In this document: positions 6,539 to 7,456 of the stretch, piece by piece
How positions within the stretch are numbered: position 1 is the stretch's first letter
Layout of the letters: every line of letters begins with the position of its first letter
Assembly (NCBI GenBank): GCA_030592465.1
Contig: JAUVJB010000152.1
Span: 1 to 7,456, forward strand
Length of the DNA stretch: 7,456 nt
Source of the DNA: Bacteroidota bacterium
GTDB taxonomy: Bacteria; Bacteroidota; Bacteroidia; Bacteroidales; B39-G9
Direction: 5' to 3'
The notes under the pieces: generated by a model
The model's input: the letters and a program-made list of their open reading frames with translations, nothing else
Told to the model about the DNA's origin: nothing
Database searches by the model: none
Translations under genes and position numbers: made by a program

Positions 6539-7066
6539 TTATTTATTGATTAGTTGTAATAAATATTCGCTAACCCAATGTTTTGGCGTTTTAATCCAAT
6601 CTTTTTTTTCACCAACAATATTAAAACCAACTTTAGTAAATAGTTTAATGCTTTCCATATTATCCGAAGCAATATTACAATAAAGCTGATGTAAGCCTAA
6701 ATAATGAAACGAATAATTAATTAATAGCTGTAAAGCTTCTGTTGCATGCCCTTTATTGCGGTTTTTTTTAGAGTAAATTAAAATACCAATACCTGCTCTA
6801 AGGTGATATGGGTCAAAGTTAAACAAATCAATAGTCCCAATAGGGATATTTTTGTCATTTGATTTTAAATCAATAATTAACCTTAATTGTTTTGTCTGAT
6901 AAATATCAAGATGTGAATTTTCGAGATATTGCTTTAAAATATGTTTTGAAAATGGATTTAAAGTGTTGCTTATTGACCATATATCAGTATTATTTTCCCA
7001 TTCATATAGTAAATCAATGTCAGAGGATTCTAATGCTCTTAATTTAATGTTTTCACTTTCAAGCAT
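6539..7066 (-). CDS. GNAT acetyltransferase, SpeG/RimL-like
   Basis: This 175-residue GNAT-fold protein transfers acetyl from acetyl-CoA to an amine, either a polyamine (SpeG type) or a protein N-terminal or small-molecule amino group (RimJ/RimL type). It opens with the family pattern IKLRALESSDIDLLYEWENN (7-26). The core strands are LRLIIDL (61-67) and IPIGTIDLFNFD (74-85), then RAGIGILIY (90-98). The acetyl-CoA pyrophosphate loop is NRNKGHATEAL (102-111), matching R/QxxGxG/A. LHQLYCNIASDNMESIKLFTKVGF (125-148) contains the usual asparagine and the helix before the final strand. The length is typical. The ATG at 7066 is followed by MLESENIKLR, as in relatives, and no SD is seen. Right upstream lie six heptamer repeats that must be within its leader or promoter. 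The substrate cannot be set from sequence. Confidence 0.92.
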   Translation of the reverse strand: MLESENIKLRALESSDIDLLYEWENNTDIWSISNTLNPFSKHILKQYLENSHLDIYQTKQLRLIIDLKSNDKNIPIGTIDLFNFDPYHLRAGIGILIYSKKNRNKGHATEALQLLINYSFHYLGLHQLYCNIASDNMESIKLFTKVGFNIVGEKKDWIKTPKHWVSEYLLQLINK

Positions 7067-7072
7067 ATAGGA

Positions 7073-7114
7073 GTTTATAGTTTATAGTTTATAGTTTAAA
7101 GTTTAAAGTTTAAA
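7073..7114. repeat. Heptamer tandem array, (GTTTATA)3(GTTTAAA)3
   Basis: Six exact 7-bp units occur without interruption: three GTTTATA (7073-7093), then three GTTTAAA (7094-7114). The two variants differ at one base and are segregated into blocks, as expected if each expanded by slippage from a founder unit. The array starts 6 bases upstream of the GNAT start codon on the minus strand, so any change in copy number would alter that gene's leader or promoter spacing by 7 bp. Heptamer arrays of this kind are, from memory, common between genes in Bacteroidetes. Confidence 0.9.
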
Positions 7115-7180
7115 ACCTATACTTCAATTGGTTATAATTTTAACATATATTGCCTGCCCCGTAGCGAAGCGTATCAGGGT

Positions 7181-7316
7181 CATTAATAGTCATTGATAGT
7201 CATTGATAGTCATTATGTCATTAATAGTTATAAATAGTCATTGATAATCATTGATAGTCATTATGTCATTAATAGTTATAAATAGTCATTGATAATCATT
7301 GATAGTCATTATTTGT
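7181..7316. repeat. Decamer array with 48-bp higher-order repeat
   Basis: The base unit is CATTGATAGT with variants CATTAATAGT, CATTGATAAT and TATAAATAGT, each 10 bp. Units are grouped into larger blocks, each closed by an 8-bp CATTATGT. Block 1 (7181-7218, 38 bp) has three decamers. Blocks 2 (7219-7266) and 3 (7267-7314) are 48 bp, have four decamers, and match at 47 of 48 positions. Block 1 equals the 48-bp unit without the TATAAATAGT decamer. The 10-bp period is close to one helical turn. No spacer-like unique sequence occurs, so it is not CRISPR. No adjacent rep gene supports an iteron origin in this window. Confidence 0.9.
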
Positions 7317-7327
7317 CAATAAACAAT

Positions 7328-7352
7328 TAAATGACAGCGAAGCTAAATGACA
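7328..7352. repeat. Duplicated TAAATGACA around a GCGAAGC mini-hairpin word
   Basis: TAAATGACA occurs at 7328-7336 and 7344-7352. Between the copies lies GCGAAGC (7337-7343), a heptamer known in DNA chemistry as an unusually stable mini-hairpin. The octamer AGCGAAGC is also found on the other side of the decamer array (7163-7170). The complement, CTTCGC, appears at 7376-7381, just before the large palindrome. Confidence 0.6.
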
Positions 7353-7383
7353 ACAAATGCCCCTATTAAATATTACTTCGCAT

Positions 7384-7452
7384 TTTACCCTGTGAAATAA
7401 TTTTGCGGTGCAAAATTAATCAGGCAACTGCCTGATTATTTCACGGGGTAAA
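7384..7452 (+). repeat. 69-nt palindromic element folding as a perfect three-way junction
   Basis: An outer stem of 15 bp pairs 7384-7398 with 7438-7452 (14 Watson-Crick pairs and one T·G wobble, 7391 with 7445). Two inner hairpins fill the interior exactly. Hairpin 1 is 8 bp (7399-7406 with 7410-7417, loop GGT). Hairpin 2 is 8 bp (7418-7425 with 7430-7437, loop AACT). No base at the junction is left unpaired, so 62 of 69 bases are paired. The wobble is tolerated only on the plus strand (the minus strand would have A·C), which hints that the plus-strand RNA or ssDNA is the folded form. Candidates are a REP/BIME-like element mobilised by a REP-associated transposase (RAYT), the end of a mobile element, or a structured RNA. 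The identity is unknown, and the element lies at the window edge. Confidence 0.8.
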
Positions 7453-7456
7453 CGTG

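Larger units (their letters stand above)
7067..7456. other. Gene-free, repeat-packed intergenic region
   Basis: No credible ORF lies on either strand in these 390 bases. The region holds, in order: a heptamer array (7073-7114); a short GC-rich patch (7151-7180); a decamer array with 48-bp higher-order units (7181-7316); a duplicated TAAATGACA word around GCGAAGC (7328-7352); and a large three-way-junction palindrome (7384-7452) that stops four bases before the window edge. No clear -7 box for the leftward GNAT gene was found. The nearest is TAGGTTTT on the minus strand (7119-7112), one base off the consensus. Confidence 0.8.

Noticed and set aside
7112..7119. -7 box TAGGTTTT for the GNAT gene (minus strand)
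   Set aside because: It misses the final G of the consensus, there is no -33 element at a suitable distance, and it overlaps the repeat array. It is too weak to list as a promoter.
7181..7316. CRISPR array
   Set aside because: The units are contiguous 10-mers with no unique spacers, and no cas gene is in the window.
7384..7452. Intrinsic terminator
   Set aside because: The long stems are not followed by a T-run on the plus strand, the gene to the left points away, and the double-hairpin junction is not terminator-like.
7384..7456. Integron attC site
   Set aside because: The ends do not carry the RYYYAAC/GTTRRRY core boxes, and no integrase or cassette array is visible.

Overview
The window looks like chromosome from an AT-rich member of the Bacteroidetes (Bacteroidota), most likely a Bacteroidales-type or uncultured relative. 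This rests on the very low GC content, on genes of types common in that phylum (a DUF4159 protein, an exported LPP20-like protein with a C-terminal NTF2-like region, a cysteine-tailed GT9 glycosyltransferase), on near absence of Shine-Dalgarno sequences, and on TAnnTTTG-type -7 promoter boxes. Most of the window is ordinary housekeeping or envelope DNA. The unusual content is in the intergenic DNA, above all the last ~390 bases.

Layout. Bases 1-217 are non-coding, with an 18-bp inverted repeat and a good -7 box. Next is a large exported protein of unknown function (218-2023, +). A GC-rich palindromic spacer separates it from a convergent YfcE/MJ0936-type metallophosphoesterase (2116-2607, -). 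Divergent from that is rsmE (2688-3392, +), followed by an interrupted GC-rich palindrome and then three tightly packed + strand genes with 9-bp gaps: a DUF4159 exported protein (3524-4186), a GT9 heptosyltransferase-like enzyme (4196-5182) and a DUF4213/DUF364 protein (5192-5884). Convergent to these are two - strand genes: a small exported Bacteroidetes hypothetical (5893-6402) and a SpeG/RimL-like GNAT acetyltransferase (6539-7066), with a candidate terminator between them.

The tail (7067-7456) has no gene and is packed with layered repeats. Six heptamers lie right at the GNAT start codon. A decamer array is organised into a 48-bp higher-order repeat, with an AGCGAAGC word on each side. 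At the very end is a 69-nt sequence that can fold into a fully paired three-way junction (15 + 8 + 8 bp, with no unpaired junction bases). That last element is the best candidate for something undescribed: it could be a REP-like element, the end of a mobile element, or a structured RNA or single-stranded DNA substrate.

How the genes work together: rsmE methylates 16S rRNA. The DUF4159-GT9-DUF364 set is probably one transcript with an envelope-glycan component. No defence, phage or toxin system is recognisable in the coding genes.
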